From NCBI GenBank assembly GCA_003864495.1, contig ML133421.1, forward strand, positions 1,178,001 through 1,242,000: 64,000 nucleotides of DNA, given 5' to 3'. Each line of letters starts with the position of its first letter. Within the stretch, counting starts at the first letter, position 1. Shown here piece after piece: positions 24,301-37,912 of the stretch. The notes beneath the pieces were generated by a model that was given only the letters and a program-made list of their open reading frames with translations, searched no databases and was not told the DNA's origin. The stretch comes from Nemopilema nomurai (Eukaryota; Cnidaria; Scyphozoa; Rhizostomeae; Rhizostomatidae). The translations under genes and the position numbers were made by a program.

Positions 24301-26596
24301 CGAATGATGCAAGGATCCGTTTAGAGACGCAAAGGATCGCGGGAGAGGATTTTGACGTCTGGAGATGGATTGGGGTGATGACGTCAGATAAGCCTGTCAG
24401 CGGCGCCAGTAACCACTTGGTAACTACAGCTTTTAATTTGGATGATGAATAGGTGACTTTGTGAATCATAATCGGCAAGTAGGCTATAAATGCCAGGTTT
24501 TGGTGTTTTGTCTGCTAGCAGCTATTAAGTCTTGCTGTTTCAAAAGAAAAGTGTAACCGCTTCATATGACAACTTTTGCTTCGCACGGAGCGCTTCATTC
24601 TTTGGGCGAATCATTTCTGTCCTGTCGCTTTTCCTGTAAACTGCTAGGCCGTTTAGCTTTTGGTCGCGGTGTTTTTCAGGTTTGCAGTTTTACAAGCTTC
24701 TTAGCTGAAGGGGAGCACTTGAATATCCCCACCAATAAATACTTTATCAATCTGTAAGATTTACGTCACTAGAACTACCAGGTCGTTTGTTTGCAAAATC
24801 TATTAGGTCAGTTAAATTTTTCAGGGACCTGAAGTTGAGAGAGGGAAATTCTGGCAAGGGCAAGGTATTTCCTTTACTTTGATTATATCTGACTCATGAA
24901 GTATCCTCCTATTAATTCTTGACATCTTGATTAATTGCTGGTCATCGCATGCTATTGTCTGAACGGCTCTTCTTTGCTCCCCCCCCAGCTTTCGATAAGT
25001 TGGAGAAGGTCGTGCGCATGCCCATCATAACACCGACGCCTTGCTTAAAGATCAGATATCTACACGGAGGCCCGAAGTAAGTCGTTATTATATCCCTCTG
25101 TTTTAAGTTCTTTAATGTCTTATATATATTTTGCATATTTCAATAGCAGATGCTTGTTTGAATCAAAATATTTTCCTTTGTAAAGCGTTTGCCACCTTTT
25201 GTTGTATAGTATAATTGAAACAGTTAATCCATACAATGGCCCTAAAAGGAACACCAATCGTTGATATATTACGAGAATATATTTGACTAGCCACTAAATG
25301 TCTCTAAGTATCTGTTGCAATTCAGGCCACTTCGAAGGCCCTTCGAATGCCCTTGACATTATGACCTAACGAGTTGCTTGTTATATGTCACTTCATATGT
25401 TGCCGATGCCGTTTTTGTTTAATCAATGACGTCTTTAGTGAAAAGGAGGAGGAGTGGAATCGGCATGTTCGTGATGCTTTGCTTGAAAAGTGTAACGACG
25501 GAGGCGCTCGCATTCTCCACGTGTTCGTCGACGCCGAGTCTGCCGAGGTAATTGCCTGCTGCTTGAGATATTATTTTACGATGACGTCATTCATTGTGTT
25601 TGGCGCTGGTTTGTTGTTAGCCTGTCTGTGTATTTCTTAAATGATATTTAGCTTTAAATAAGGTGATCAAGATAATGATGCTTTTTTGTTTCGTGTTTCG
25701 CACGAGAAACTGTTATGACGTATTCTTTGAGTAACAGCTAAAGGTATTCAGTATTCAGTAACAATTTTCTTTGACGTATTCTTTGGATTTCTTTGTCTGA
25801 TAAAATATTGGAAAAAGTCCTTCTAGTCTAAAATGACTTATGGTGTTGTTTTTATCTAAGGTCGTTCGTTTTGCCTTGACGCATTTCGGCCGCACTGCTC
25901 ATCGCCAAATTTTTTTTACTTTTTGTAATTTTTGCTAAACCACTTTTATTTAAGGGTTGCGTTTATGTCAAATGTGATTCGCTAGACTCCTCCGGAAAAG
26001 CATTCCGAAGTGTATATGGCAATTGGTTTGATGGTACGTATCATACGATCTGGTCATTTTCCACGTGCGTTTCATGTCAATAACAGTCTCTTTTCACGTA
26101 CATTTCTGGCCTACTGATAAAGAGTGGGCAACGACAACAGCCGCAACAACATAGCTGTGCCATACATATGCGATGTAATATTTTTGTCCCCAAATCGCTT
26201 GAATAATTTTGCCACATCAGGCCGATTGGTGCCAATTACAAATTGATTCCTACTTTTTAGCTGCTTTAAATTAAAAGCCATTTGTCGAATTTTTGCCACA
26301 CGAAGGGGACGAATGAATCCGAAGTCCTGCTTATTTTTGTGGACTGGTCTGTTGACTGGTATTCGAATCAAGAATGACATAACTACCGCCGACACAAGGC
26401 AGTGTTTCGATTAAGATCCGTTTACTTTTCAGGTCGCCTCGTTATCGTTAAATTCGTGACATTAGCCCGTTATCACCAGCGATTCCCTGATGCATTGACT
26501 TGCACCAGGCCTCTGAAAGTAAGTGGGGATTTCCCCTCATCGCTGAGCTGGAACAGTCAGACAGACGAAGGCGAGACGTCAAGCATGCAGTCTTGA
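18332..26596 (+). CDS. LEMD3: MAN1/LEMD3-like inner nuclear membrane protein, 13 exons
   Basis: Exons: 18332-19069, 19187-19385, 21734-21828, 22264-22343, 22607-22760, 23148-23249, 23624-23726, 24254-24374, 24825-24864, 24989-25076, 25439-25547, 25955-26033, 26433-26596 (TGA); about 690 aa. Order: LEM domain (about 4-43, [20 protein letters not shown]), Ser/Arg-rich nucleoplasmic linker, TM1 (about 281-301), luminal MSC segment, TM2 across exons 6-7 ([14 protein letters not shown]), nucleoplasmic winged-helix region ([15 protein letters not shown] ... [13 protein letters not shown]), and a C-terminal UHM/RRM ([20 protein letters not shown] ... [11 protein letters not shown]). The RRM separates MAN1 from LEMD2. 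In vertebrates MAN1 binds BAF, lamins and R-SMADs. The junction of exons 22760/23148 does not keep phase (off by one base). The start at 18332 has a strong context (caagATGG). Confidence 0.87.
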
Positions 26597-26599
26597 AAA

Positions 26600-27366
26600 G
26601 AATTGAAACGAGGCACCGAAAAGAGTCCTGGTGGAGAGAAGTGCGTTGCGGGGGCGCACCTAGTTGTCAAAATTTACATGAGCCAAGATGCATTGGGATT
26701 GTTTTGTTGAATTCTGCCTAATTGCGACGTATGATAGGGAAGATATACGCGAGAACTGAAATGAAAAGTGTAGATAGCTTGCTTTCTTCCGCCCTGAATC
26801 CCTTTTTGATAAAGACTAGTAGCCTTAACAAGATAATCATAAACATTGCTCAAGTTTGGGTATTGTTTCCCGGGGTGTGTATCATTTGGGTCTGGGGGCC
26901 CCTTTCTATGACTGGTTGCATGCGCAGATCTGTGTGGATGGTGGGTCAAAATCTCCCATCAGTTTTCATTTGTCAAATAGGGGTCAGTCATTAGAAGAAC
27001 GCGCTTATAGTCGTTTCCTGTTGATAACTTCTACTGGGTAACTTTCTTCATCACGTGGTCATGGTAACGGCATTCTGTGGTGGACGACAGCAGACCGTTT
27101 ATTGGTTGCGTCTGAATCCTCCTGCGCATCGAACTAGGCCGCGTAGATCTTTCATTGTTATTGAGCCTTTCTTACAGTGGGTTCCACTATAGTTTTAAAA
27201 GTTACAATTTTCTTTTTTAAGCTGCTTTCATATGTTTACTGCAGAAACGTTCAATGTACGAGTTTTTATTTCTGACCTTGACTGTTAATCTGGGATTGCG
27301 ATTTGTTATTTAGACTTTTCGCTTCTACCGGTTTTATAAATATATATATGTATGTGTATGTATATG
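26600..27366. other. LEMD3 3' UTR and intergenic region
   Basis: No supported gene. Several short overlapping ORFs on both strands look spurious. A TA/TG-rich simple stretch runs from about 27338. Confidence 0.4.
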
Positions 27367-27764
27367 TGCATGTATATATATATATATATATTGGTGATGT
27401 TACTTTGGTGCTTTGCATGTTAAATGTTTAAATCTACGTTTCAACAATGTATGGCTTTCTCCATGTCAATACCCCTGTTTACGGAGGCGGTCGCTGGGAA
27501 GGCAAAGACCATCTTTCCAGAAATAACGATTGTTTTGTTCCTGAATCAGTGCATTCATTAGCACATTTCCCCTTTTCGGAGCCAACATTCTACTTCGGTT
27601 TTGAAAAAGTGTCAATGACTTTGTCTTGATTTGTCTCAGTTTTTTGCCTCCAATAATGCTTGTAGCTTCCTCCAACGAATAACAAAACAACTGTTTATCT
27701 GACGTCACATTCAATTACTATTTGCCCTGCTACGCTCAGCAAGTAGGTGACACTATCTGCGTTA
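27367..27764 (+). repeat. Dispersed repeat A, copy 2
   Basis: Near-identical, same-orientation partner of 14121-14507, starting in an expanded (TA)n run and ending near GCGTTA. Differences are scattered substitutions, so both copies are young. Confidence 0.8.
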
Positions 27765-27999
27765 ATTAGCCAATCAGAACTTGCCCAGAATAGTAGCTCC
27801 ATTTGGCTCCTGATTCACAATAGCTGCTTTGCGCAGTAGCCTAGATCTTTGATCGTCTAGATCTAGATCTTCAAAACGTGCAAAGCTGAATTAAGAAATG
27901 AGACCGACAAAATTAGAAAGGCAAAAACAAGCTGCTATTTGTTTGCCAATCTTTAAAACTGCTGTATCTGACAGAGAAATTGAAAGTGCTGTTATGTGG

Positions 28000-28258
28000 A
28001 GTGCGAGGATTGCTCAGTGGTTAGAGGCGCTGACTACGGACCCAAGGGTCCGTGGTTCGAGTCCCTGGCGTGACCAAACTTTCACCCAGAGTGAGGAGAG
28101 TTGCCAGCCCTCTGTAATTCCAGGCACAAGGAATCACGAGGTGTGGTCACATCGAGAGGAAGTACCAGGACACTCCTCGATAAGCTTAAGCTTCTCAGTG
28201 TCCTAAAACTACCTTCGGGTGCAAGGTAGAAACAAATACAAATACGAATACAAATTGT
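28000..28258 (+). mobile_element. tRNA-derived SINE
   Basis: A Pol III type-2 promoter is visible: A box TTGCTCAGTGG (28010-28020) and a perfect B box GGTTCGAGTCC (28054-28064), 33 bp apart. A ~170-bp unrelated body follows, ending in an A-rich AAATAC-type tail. The head does not fold into an intact tRNA, so this is a SINE rather than a tRNA gene. No certain target duplication was found. Confidence 0.75.
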
Positions 28259-28259
28259 G

Positions 28260-29522
28260 TTGATATTCTATCAATTTGTTTGCAACATCCACACTTAACT
28301 ATATTGAGAAAAATTATTGTAGAAACATAAGCTACTTTAGGCTCAATTTTTTCAAAGTTGTATACTTGCTTCCTCTTTCCTGAGCATTATGCTATACCCA
28401 TGCCAAACTTACAATCATCTGCAGACGCTTCTGTGCTTTTCTAGCAATAGCGGCTGGAAAGTTTTATTTTATGGTTGATACACAATAGTAGGCGTAATAA
28501 TGTGCTAAGAAAACAGGCATACTTTGGTGTAAATGATATTAGCTGAATATTTGCTCCCTGTTCAAAATAGTTTTCTTGGAAAAATCTCAGTTTCTGTCTT
28601 TTCCGATCGTTGTTGAGCAAATCCTTATGTACTCAAAATGCTTTGATAATCACAGCGCAGCTGTAGTTAACGAATTTTCTATATCAGTTATAGGGGCATC
28701 AGCTCTACATAAATAATTTTAAATTCAACCTAGCTAAGTTGAGCAATGCTGGGGAGGAAACGTTCACTATTTACGTATATTATGGAAACACATTTTTAAA
28801 CTACGACGACCGGAAAGGAAATATCTGCAGTAATCTTAGTTATAGCAATATCAAAAGCTGTTACACCTCTCTGGGTAAATATTAGTTGCCTAGTGAAGCT
28901 GAAGACTTTTTAGGAATCAAAGTAAAGATTTCACAGGCCATGAAAATGAAACAAATATGTTTTCGAGAATTATCATCAAAGGAATCAATCAAATGGCCTG
29001 GAATCAAGCTTTCAGTCTATACCCAACTTATGGAGGTAAAACTTCTGCGGGCATGGCACAAAGAAGACATTCAAGGGACTCGATGCTATCTCAAGCACTG
29101 GCAAAATGGGAATATCTACATGGCATATCGTATGCTAAACAGAGGGGTTTTTCCCTAAAAAAAACGGATGCTATCACCATAGGAATTCATATCCTGATTT
29201 CTATCATCGTTAGAATATTTCATTTCTTGGTAATCGTGATTTTTGAAGTGAATTATGCAGCTAAAGTTTATCATTTTCAATTATTCAATGTTAGAAAACT
29301 TTTACTTGTGCCAAGGCCTTAGATTTCGTTTAGAGTTTTGCCTGTGGCTTTGACAACTGCGAAGGAGAAAATTAGTGGCACTCGTTTCCCTGTGGCATTT
29401 GTTTTGCCGACAACCGATTAAAAATGGCTGACCCAAAGATGACATACATTTAGTTGACATCGGGTTTTCCTGAAATTGATGCACAGAATTGTTATCTTTT
29501 TTGAGAAAATATTGGAAGTAAA
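28260..29522. other. Intergenic region upstream of TMEM216
   Basis: Two overlapping plus-strand open frames (28886-29158 and 28957-29322) show nothing I recognise. The TMEM216 promoter should lie near 29500; no clear elements seen. Confidence 0.35.
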
Positions 29523-32500
29523 ATGAATGCTGATGCCGGAAACGCTAGGTCTCAAGGTTAGTACAACATATTAAGAAATTGCGTTCAATTCGCTATTCCA
29601 TCTCAGTATACTGTTTACCAACATTAAAGGTTAGGGATATGGTTAGGTTAATGAAGATCAAGGAAGATGTCTAGATCAAGGAAGATCAAGGAAAATAACT
29701 TTTGTTACGTTTCATTGTTTTGAAGGATTGAGGAAGTTGCTATTCAGACCTAAAATGTTGGCAAAAAACGTCTTCAAAGGTTTATCAATTTTTCTCTTTT
29801 CAAGAACTTTTATAACAACTTTGAGTGGACTTTGTATTTATCTACCTGTTCTTTATTTGGCAATGGAATAACGTAGATTTTTGTTTATTTAAATGCAACT
29901 AAAACAATACTTTGGAAGGTTAGGAAGGTGTGTTCAGTTCAGTTTAATTTTAAAATTCCACTACATACAACAGATTACAAAAAAATACAAATTTTACAAT
30001 AAGGGTACGTAGAATTTTGTATGGAGAGGAATTTCTTAAGGAGGAGCTCTCTCAGTAGGTAGACTAATCGAGGACAGAGCACCCCCTAAGCTAAAAACTT
30101 ATCATTCAATTTATGAAATCTTCTAGTAAGTGGTATGCAATCAATCAACCAGCAAACTCAAAAGGGACACTGGGAATTTGATTGACCAAGTCTTTGTCAT
30201 CTTTTGTGTGGGTTATCCAATCATGCATATATTGTGTTGCCTTTTCTAACTCAGCAGTGCTCAATGTGCAAAATTGCAGAGCAATAGATATATAGAATAG
30301 GTTAAAAATGAGGCATGTAATTTAATGACTGTGATGAAAATATTCCTGCTACCACATTATAAATGCATAAAAGATGTGATAAAGTTTGATAAAGTTAATG
30401 TGATTGTATATAGGTTAACATGTTTTCATGTCAGCAGTTGGAGACTAATTTGGATCCTTTTTTTAGAAGAGTGTTGTATTTGCTTTGATGGAGTGTAGTT
30501 TCTCTGTTAAGCATAGATTGAACCTTTTAATAATATTGTTGCATGGATTGGTTGCTGTGATAAAAGTCCATTGCATGTCATAGTCCTTGAATTCATCTTT
30601 GACTTTCCAGATGTATTTTAATCACTTGGTGCTGTTGGTGTATTTTTGGTTGGGGGAAGTGAGTTTGTATTGGGTAAACCAATGCCAATATCCCATCAGA
30701 ATTCACTTGTAATAATAGACACAGACCTCTAAGTAAACTCATTTTGGTTATTTCTTCTATTTATGCAATTTATAAAAAATTATTAACTGATTTGTTAGTG
30801 ATGTTTGTTTTTTAGGACGAAAGGTTGTCATTGATGTATCCTTTCAAAATTTTTAAGATTTTTTATTGTTTTCCAATTTCATATAATAAATTATTTTTTT
30901 ACTATATTAAATAATAAAACTATTTTATTTTTTGGTTAGTCCCGTATCATGCAGTGAAGATGTCTGTTTCATTGAAATGTATATAGCTTCTCTATATTTA
31001 GAATACTAATTGCATATCCTTCCTGATTTCAAGGAATCATTTACTGGGTATTATCATATATTCCATATGTACTGATAGTTCAATTAATATGGGTGATTAA
31101 GATTTTGTTAGCATATGTTTACCATGCTCCTTGACAAAGATCTAAGCTTTCATCATTACCACTACAGGTTTTGATGTTTCTAAATGTTTATTATTTTACC
31201 TTCTTCTGGCTTGGTGAGCTGCTACTCTACATTTATAAAGGTACTCATTCATCTTACTTTGTGAAAAGTTTTAGCAAGTAACATATCTAAGTACTTACTG
31301 AAGCAAACGAACATTTTTCCTGAAGGTATTATTCTTGCCCTGAATTAAAGATCTTTGATGTTATGGTTTGATGTTAAAGCTGTATCATAACTTGCCAGTT
31401 TTCTTTGTTCATTAGTTTGACACAACCATGAAGTATGTCAAGCTGTGTCAATTGGTGATGCTTTTCTAAAAACAGATTATGATGTATGCTGTTAACATGT
31501 CATATGTTTTCTCCATTCAAATTGCATTGGCTTTAAAATGATGATCATTATTGTCTAATGGGCATTATGTGATATTCATAATTGTCTTAAAAGGCCAAAT
31601 CTTTAGTAATATTGTCCAATGGGCATTATATTTTTTATCTCATAGTGGTTTTCTACCTTTGTAGGAAGCATTCTGCCTTTTCCGAGTCAAGGAGGAATCT
31701 TAGCTCTGGAAATAATTCTGTTGTTTCTAATGGCTGCTTTAGAAAGCCTAAGACTATTTTTTGGTAATTATCATTACCTGATCTTGATGAACATTAGCTG
31801 TTTCAATTTTGTATGTTATCCTACAGCCTTTTGTCACCCATAATCCTTTAGAAGACTGCATAATCTCATTCTGCAATTTTGTATTCCAAAGTTCCCATTT
31901 GTATTCTACACAAAAAATTATGTTGTGGTATTGATGTGTCCATGCATAGTTAAATTAATATTTTAGTTTATATTCATATTTATTTAAAGTTACCATTACA
32001 CTCTGTGATAAAATTTAGCTAGTCACTAATGAAGATTTATTGAGTTTGTGACAATTGACATTTTTTTGTTTTACCAACCAATCATAAACTCTTGCCTTTG
32101 TTTATGTGCTTGTGCTCTCAAAGAAAAGGGAGACTTGCAAGTTCTTCTTGTACTCTAAGAAATGCTTATTCATCTTGTTATGGAACACTGCACTAAAATT
32201 TCTGTAATGTAATATGTTTTCCTCATTACAGGATACAAGGGTAATTTAGCAGAGAGGAAGATTTCACTGATTTACTCAATTTTGCTAGCTGTTCCAGTCA
32301 TCTTTTGTCTGTTGTACTTGATTCTATGGCAAACATATGTGTTAGTATTTTTTATATTTCAAGAAGATTTGATAGTTGTACAAAAACTTACTCTATGCAG
32401 ACATTAAACCCCCCCTTTTCAGTAATTAGTCATACATTATCATTTTAAATGAACGCCACAAACCAGGTTATTGATTGATAAATTTTTGTGAAAGAGGATC

Positions 32501-33507
32501 CTGTAACTCCGAAAAAAGACAATTTTTTACCGTTAAACCTGAGGAAATGTTTACATGCTCACGATCTACTATTTGCTTTTATATGATGGTAAACATTGTT
32601 TTGAGCTAATTTTTCTCAATAAGCACTCATGCCAAGCTTACTCTTTTCTCCACTTTTCAGTTTGCGAATCGAGATAATAATCTGTGCTCTCACTCTTGTG
32701 TTCATTGGATTTGAAGTTATTTTAAGCGGAGCAATGATCTTGACACTTCAAAGGTGAAGCAGCTTTTATAGTCATATGTTTACTTTATCTCTTCTGTACA
32801 TTCTACAGATGCTAAATAGAGTTAATGTAGTACCAAGTGTTTTTCCCTTCTATCAATGATTATTCGCCAACGTCCCCCTCATGATTCGATGTTGCGTATT
32901 TAGCGCATTTTCCTGCGGCCAAGTTTGTTAAACGCACCCTAGATGGGGTCACATTTGGCCCCTTCTCGGTAATATTGGTATGGATGTGACCATCTCCTCT
33001 TTTGCACCATTTAATTGTTTTTGTAGCTTGCAGTTTATGCTGTATTCTGCTATTCTGCTTTATGTTGTACTCGTTTATCATTCTCGTGCAACTGTTTCGT
33101 GTTGATTGCTAACGCCAAAAGGTTGCAATGCCTTCTCCTTGAGATATCGACTAGCTGTGTTCCGTTGCTGTAAACTTTAGATTGATGCACATTAAAACGT
33201 GACCACCGTCATTAGATGAAGCTTGCCAACTGAGATGTTTCCATGACAGCTTTCAATGCCTTCATCGTTTTCACGACGTTCCCCTCCAATTGGTGTACCG
33301 GTGTTTCCGTGCAAGAATTCTTAGTTCAAAAACAATTTTAGATTAAAGCTAGATATGTGAAGTCATGATTAACACAAGGTGATAGACCCGAGTACAATGC
33401 AAAAAAGAGACTCTTTCAGATAAAGTCGGAACTTTATTCTTCCTTCAGTTATTCCTCATTTCCACTTTTTCTATTTTTTCAGGCACGAGTCTTTCATTCG
33501 TCAGTGA
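29523..33507 (+). CDS. TMEM216: TMEM216-like ciliary transition-zone protein, 7 exons
   Basis: Exons 29523-29556, 30816-30835 (20-nt microexon), 31168-31240, 31665-31763, 32232-32340, 32661-32753 and 33483-33507 give 150 aa (human 145), with all phases consistent. Four hydrophobic segments are visible, with family signatures FLNVYYFTFFWLGELLLYIYKG, LESLRLFFGYKGNL and LWQTYVLRIEIII, matching TMEM216 (FLNGWYNATYFLLEL, IRLFFGTKGNL, LQTYVLRLEVI). The family (Transmemb_17: TMEM216, TMEM80, TMEM17) acts in the MKS/tectonic complex that gates membrane proteins at the ciliary transition zone. TMEM80 is the main alternative. The protein ends LQRHESFIRQ. Confidence 0.85.
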
Positions 33508-35295
33508 AAGAAGAGGGGCAGCTGTGCTCAAGATGGTCCCAATGTTTGATGGTGCTCTGCTGCAAAGGACTACGACTTGGGTTGGAAGTTCTCTGGTCCG
33601 TTTCAGGCAAAAATCCTTACCCGTTGGAACACCTCTGTCTTTTTGGATGACCCAGTATGCGTTGCTAGCATATGATGCATCTTGAATTTGTATATACCGT
33701 ATGTGGGTGTAACATAAGAAATTTACCGACAGGGTTTATTAAAGATAGTTAATCATAGCGCACAAATTCTACACTCTAGTACCGTAGTGGTTCCTTTGTG
33801 TCTAAGCTGGATATAACAAAAGTGCAAATTTAATTCGTTCCCGAAATACCAAAGCGCTGTTATAGTTGTTTCAACTTTTACCAACAGGCAAAAAATTACC
33901 GACGGCTTCTACAAACCCAACCCCCCCACCCCGCCCACACCCCCTACTTCGGCACGCCCCTGGACACGTTTGGGAAACCAAGTCCTCATCAATTCCACGA
34001 AAACAAATACCCAGATCTATAAAGCTTTGTCAGTGGCTCCAGTTAAGATCTATCTCTGCTTCTATATAAGATCAACGCTTCTATCTCTTCGAAGGAAGTT
34101 AAGCGTATGTTCGTTTTCGCCAGTAAAATGTTTTGCCCCAGTGCTTCCGAATGTTCTTTGATGCATCTTTCCTTCCAACCGTACTTAAAGTACAGGCCTT
34201 TGTCACGTTGAAGTAAATACTGATTTCCTAAAATTCTATTAGTCACTGGCATAAGAGTGTTTTTGAGTTCTTTTCACTGGCATTTTGTCAAACTGGAACT
34301 GAATGACTTCATGCAACTTCTTTGTCGCAATCACGTCACGCCCCGATTCCCTCGTAACCCTACCACCTTTGTTTCGTGTTGGCAAAGTGTGGTTCGGTCA
34401 AAAATACAAGCCAAGGCTAAAACATGGGTTCGCCGAAAAGCTTGATGAGTAGCTGCAGTCAGGCAGATGTTTATCTCCTGTTTGCACAAGGTCGACTTGG
34501 AGGGTAAACGCTTTTTGTTACTGCTCACGCTGTGTTTCTGCTCAGTTAGAAGTGGGATCATCTTAACTTTATAATCAGTGGTTGGGTAGCTTGCATAGGG
34601 TGTCCAGTCAAGTAGATAGTGGACAATTTTTGTAAATGAGTTTGCCACTGGACAGCTTCAAGTAAAAGAAAAACCTGTTGCGAAGAACAGAAAATGGAGA
34701 CCGATTTTAAAGAATGAAGCGGTGTATGCATGAGTGTCTCAGCAACGTATATATAGATGTATGCATAATTCATTTAAGGTGTAATTAAATTAATTATACA
34801 GGTGTATCGATTTACAAGCAAAAAATAAAAAATTATCTACAAGCAAATTATTTACACTAAAAGCAAAAACCCACATGTTCAACATTGCGGGGATATCACT
34901 AAAAAGTATGAACTTGTTTCACAAGGGTCCCTGTGCCAGAACAAAATTATTTTCAGCTCAATAGGGAAGAATTCAACCTGCTTCTTGTTTGGTATTTTTG
35001 TCTTAAAGCTAAAAATGCAATGCATATAAAATTAGGAGCCATAAATATTATACAGTCTTTTCATGTCTAGCTGTAAGTGCGTGTAAATGAATGAAATATC
35101 TCCAAGACTATCCTCTTCTGACAAAAAGATCAACCGAATATTCACAAAAACAGTCAAAGTTGAAGTATTGGCCACATTAAGGTATCATAAAAACATATTT
35201 AGGAGATATTCTAATGTCTAGTTTTAAGTCCTTTCTAGCGCATTTTCCATCTTGGTGCATTTTCTCAGTCTAAAATTGCTCACACAAAGGGGAAG
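33508..35295. other. TMEM216 3' UTR and gene-free interval
   Basis: No supported gene. Includes a C-rich stretch near 33905-33960. Short ORFs on both strands between 33866 and 34773 resemble nothing known. Confidence 0.4.
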
Positions 35296-37912
35296 TCAAA
35301 AATCAGAAGCATCCGAGTCTGTCAAGCTTGGGATGGAGTCACATTCTTGAGACTCACAACCATCTGGTGGCACAGAATCATAACTGACCCAATGGAAAGA
35401 CAGGTCCACAATGCCCAAAGCACCCTGTGTGTCTGCCTCACTCCCGCTGATAGATGCCAAATATCCAGCTTCATAAGGGGGTCTAAAAACCCTTCTTCCA
35501 CCTCCATTGCCACCATAAGGCCCATACTTCTTCCCAGTGTTAGTGATAAACAATAAATTGTACACCATGTGACCAGAGAAAGCAACAACCTCGACAATGA
35601 ATTCATCCTGCTCCAAGAAAAAGCTGTATACTTCATGGTTGGAACACTGCCCATGAAATACTTTTCTCCCATTGCTGTAGAGCACTTCCACAGCTAAAGG
35701 AAATAAGAACAAAGAAATAATGAACCAAGCTGATTAAGACCAGCTTCCCTGCCAACATGTGCAAATGGCATAACACTGACTTAACTAGCAAACAATCTCC
35801 ATTGGCAAATTTACAATTATGGATATAATTTCTCTGGTCCTTTAAAACATTTCTTCATATCATGGAAAAGAAGGACAAAATGTCACAAATATGCTTGTAC
35901 GCACCACCACAAACTGGCTGATCATCCAATTGTTGCATCCAGATCTTCATCCCTTTAACGTAGCAGTGAAAACCATCTTTGATAGCATCAAAATTTCTGA
36001 CATTCGCACGTGCTACCTCCTTAGTCTTGCTAAGATGAGTCACTGAAATATGATGAAAGAGAATACTTATAAGGCTGTCAAATCTAGATAATCAAACGAT
36101 TATACAAACTCATTAAAAACAGAATATAAAAAAAGTTTGTTAGATTTTGATCCAATATAAAGTAGAGAGTTCGAGAAAGATGAAATAATTGACACAGAAA
36201 AACAGATACAATATGAAAAGTCACACTTAACAAGAAGCACAAAAACCCTAGCCCACAACAACAAAGGTTTTAGAAATGAATTTAAAACCAATGAATCTAA
36301 TATGTTTAGAAAACCTTTGAAAAAGCAATTGATTCCAAATGAAATTCCTTTTGGGCTGTTGGCTAAGGGCATAATGGAAAACTCTGTGCCTTGCTTGCAA
36401 AAGTTTGAAGCATGGACTGTTCAAACTTTGATTGGCCTCTGCATAGACACATCAACTTTCACTTTGACAACAAAAGTCAATTTTCTTCACTGGTCCTTTA
36501 CAAAATATGGTATGAAAATCTGGTTTACATCTATGCCAGGATAGGCTTTGAAACAATGGCAAAGAATGCTTTATTAAGAGCTACAAACTGATAAAATACA
36601 TCAGACATTGTTTGCAGATTCTGCAAACTTACATGAGATTATTCTTGGCAATTGGCCTCCTGTTGCTTTTATCTCATCAAATGTTTTGACTTTATCAACA
36701 TCAACCGCTTTGGTAAGAGTCTGCATGCACACTGATGCCAATATTTTATTTGAAATTGCATCTACTTCCTTAAGCAATGACTGGTATTCAAATTTCATAA
36801 TAAGGTCAAATCGCACATGCTTTAGTAGCCTTTCCAAAGTAGATTCCTTTGCAACATCAGAGTTCATTAGCTGCACATACTTGAGAATTGTTGTGAAAAT
36901 AATCTTTTCTTGGATTGAAGATGGAGGAATGCAGTCTTTTTCATCTCTAACAATGAGTTCACTGTGTTTAACAACATTTTCAAAGGGATCAACTGGCAGC
37001 TTGAAAATATTGCCGGAGTCTAACTCCTTGCGGAAATTTGCCCGTATGCACCTCTGGCACTTGTCTTCTAAAAACTGCAAATTTCGGTTTGCAGCAAAAA
37101 TTAGTAATTCATTCATTCTTGACTTGTCAAATTTTTCAAAGAGAGTTTCTGAGCATATTTTCTCGAGAGATGACATCTGGAGAATATTTGCAGCAATGGT
37201 AAGCTCTTCTACTTCATCACAGTTGGGCTCGATCTAAATATCAAGTAGCTTTTTTAGTAATTCGAAAATAGGATAAAAACTATAAATTAATTTTAAAATA
37301 GATTTCATAATTAATAAATTAAATGCTTCTTCAAATGTGGGAAATGATTTTAAGGTAATTAGTCCAGTTACAAAAAAATATTTCTCATAACTTAAAAGCA
37401 ATAACTTTCAAAGAAGAAAGGCATAACCACAAATTACCAGATACTGCACAACACAAACCTAAAGTTTCTGCTAATCCTGCTAATTATCATGAGCAAGTAT
37501 ATGGCAACCAAAGTCAACATTTTGATTGGCTTTTCTAGGTCATGTTATGGAGATTCTTAGAGAGTTTGTAAATGCGAAATCAAACCTGTTTTGTATAAAT
37601 AAACTCCAATATTCGATTCATTGTTGATGTTGATAAAATGGAAAGGTTGATCTTTTGATGGCCATCTTGATTGCCTAGCTGGTTGTAAGGGGAAAATGCT
37701 GCTCTGAAGAAAGGACTGACACTTGCAAGAACAATTTTGTGAGACATCACTGATGCATCTCGAGTTAGTATTTCTATGTCAAAAAATAGTTGATCCTGCC
37801 AGCACAATTCCAAACCAGAGTGGATAATCTCAGGCAAATTGTTGTCTCTCAAATTCACACTTTCAAAGGCACTTAACATTGATGTTGAATAATTCTGTGC
37901 ATTTAGATCCAT
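35296..37912 (-). CDS. BTB-BACK-jacalin-like lectin protein, copy A (4 exons)
   Basis: On the minus strand: 37912-37586, 37233-36633, 36042-35905 and 35693-35296; 487 aa, phases 0, 1, 1. Residues about 20-137 form a BTB/POZ domain (LFFDIEILTRDASVMSHKIV ... VSPFFRAAFSP), 140-260 a BACK domain (ending LLKHVRFDLIMKFEYQSLL), and about 340-470 a jacalin-like beta-prism (GMKIWMQQLDDQPVCGG; NTGKKYGPYGG; LASISGSEADTQGALGIVDLSFHW). BTB-BACK proteins are usually CUL3 ubiquitin-ligase adaptors with a C-terminal substrate-binding domain, here a lectin fold instead of Kelch repeats. Cytosolic action is inferred (no signal peptide). This copy is clearly diverged from B and C. It lies head-to-head with a decayed methyltransferase-like gene. 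Confidence 0.85.

Noticed and set aside
28003..28075. tRNA gene suggested by A and B boxes
   Set aside because: The acceptor and anticodon arms do not pair properly, and the head continues into a SINE body with an A-rich tail.
27898..28206. 102-codon open frame
   Set aside because: It runs through the tRNA-derived SINE head and body; not protein-like.
1..33507. Functional cluster of cilium and mitosis genes (NEK1, SPDL1, TMEM216, LEMD3)
   Set aside because: Adjacent animal genes rarely form functional operons. Spacing and separate promoters suggest coincidence without synteny evidence.
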